From: Solirubrobacterales bacterium
Lineage (GTDB): Bacteria > Actinomycetota > Thermoleophilia > Solirubrobacterales > Solirubrobacteraceae
Direction: 5' to 3'
NCBI GenBank assembly: GCA_003151895.1
Contig: PLYX01000028.1
Coordinates: forward strand, 1 to 13,591
Length of the DNA stretch: 13,591 nucleotides
Made by a program: the position numbers and the translations under genes. Positions within the stretch are counted from its first letter, which is position 1. The number at the start of each line of letters is the position of its first letter. Positions 13,358-13,591 of the stretch are shown here, piece by piece. The notes below the pieces were generated by a model, which did no database searches, was not told the DNA's origin, and saw nothing but the letters and a program-made list of their open reading frames with translations.

Positions 13358-13591
13358 ATGAGCGGTGATCTGGTTGTAGTCGCCGGCGGTGGAGGCTTCA
13401 TCGGAGGCCATCTCGTCGCCAACCTGCTGAGCGAGGGCCACCGAATCCGGTCGGTAGACCTCAAGCCGCTCGACGAGTGGTACCAGGTTCATGAGGACGC
13501 GGAGAACACGGTTGCGGATCTTCGTCTAAAGGACGCGTGCACGCAGGCGCTCGCCGGTGCCGACGACGTCTACAACCTCGCCGCCGACATG
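13358..13591 (+). CDS. NAD-dependent epimerase, GDP-mannose 3,5-epimerase-like (3' end outside window)
   Basis: The first 78 residues are visible. They begin with a Rossmann dinucleotide-binding motif, VVVAGGGGFIGGHLV, and an acidic residue after strand 2 (SVDLKPLDEWYQ), typical of extended short-chain dehydrogenase/reductase sugar-nucleotide enzymes. The last residues, VYNLAADM, match the place where GDP-mannose 3,5-epimerases read NLAADMGGMG, whereas UDP-glucose 4-epimerases usually have HLAA. I therefore lean to that subgroup, which makes GDP-L-galactose-type sugars for polysaccharides. The catalytic YxxxK is beyond the edge. It fits the exopolysaccharide context of the kinase and ligase. 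Confidence 0.82.
   Translation, partial: MSGDLVVVAGGGGFIGGHLVANLLSEGHRIRSVDLKPLDEWYQVHEDAENTVADLRLKDACTQALAGADDVYNLAADM

Noticed and set aside
1..13591. CRISPR array, tRNA, rRNA, transposase or integrase
   Set aside because: I saw no regularly spaced repeats, no cloverleaf-like sequence and no DDE/tyrosine/serine recombinase motifs. The only repeats are the two diverged direct copies and the gene relics.

Overview
The window is GC-rich, with strong use of G/C at third codon positions. Its gene set is an ECF-like sigma factor, a Wzy/WaaL-type ligase, a one-piece Wzz/BY-kinase, secreted repeat proteins and several toxin-antitoxin (TA) modules of actinobacterial flavour. This suggests an actinobacterium, most like Thermoleophilia (Solirubrobacterales). 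That placement is inference from family repertoire, not from a marker gene.

Layout. (1) 1-342: 3' end of a sigma-70-family factor on the + strand. (2) 349-5647, all on the - strand: a secreted beta-propeller protein carrying a duplicated C-terminal module, a secreted fibronectin-III-like protein, and a multi-pass O-antigen ligase/polymerase-like protein with a TPR-like tail. (3) 5.7-10.5 kb: an accessory region. It holds a YdjM/DUF457-like membrane protein, a Phd/HicB-like plus HicA-like TA pair, an unrecognised gene coupled to an Xre regulator, and an excisionase-type HTH gene paired with an unknown gene. Between them lie broken pieces of neighbouring gene families: three or more fragments of the BY-kinase, two of the FN3-like protein, one of an MNT nucleotidyltransferase and one collapsed HEPN gene. 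A diverged ~180 bp direct repeat (8765-8943 and 10073-10253) brackets the HTH pair. (4) 10496-12476, - strand: an intact BY-kinase followed by an intact MNT antitoxin gene that has lost most of its HEPN partner. (5) 12692-13591, + strand: a wecB stub cut after about 20 codons, a zinc-ribbon Nudix hydrolase, and the start of a GDP-mannose 3,5-epimerase-like gene that runs off the window.

How it fits together. The ligase, Wzz/kinase, wecB stub and sugar epimerase point to a locus for synthesis, chain-length control and export of an extracellular polysaccharide. The secreted propeller and FN3 proteins may act at the cell surface with it. The region between the two halves looks like a recombination and TA-accumulation hot spot. 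The relics differ in divergence from the intact kinase (about 97%, 87% and roughly 75% by hand alignment), so duplication and loss seem to have happened repeatedly. The most promising items for new biology are the 8016-8623 gene pair with its TTGACA promoter, the 9166-10059 pair, the repeat with its conserved hairpin, and the GTAC-periodic operator upstream of the Phd-like gene.
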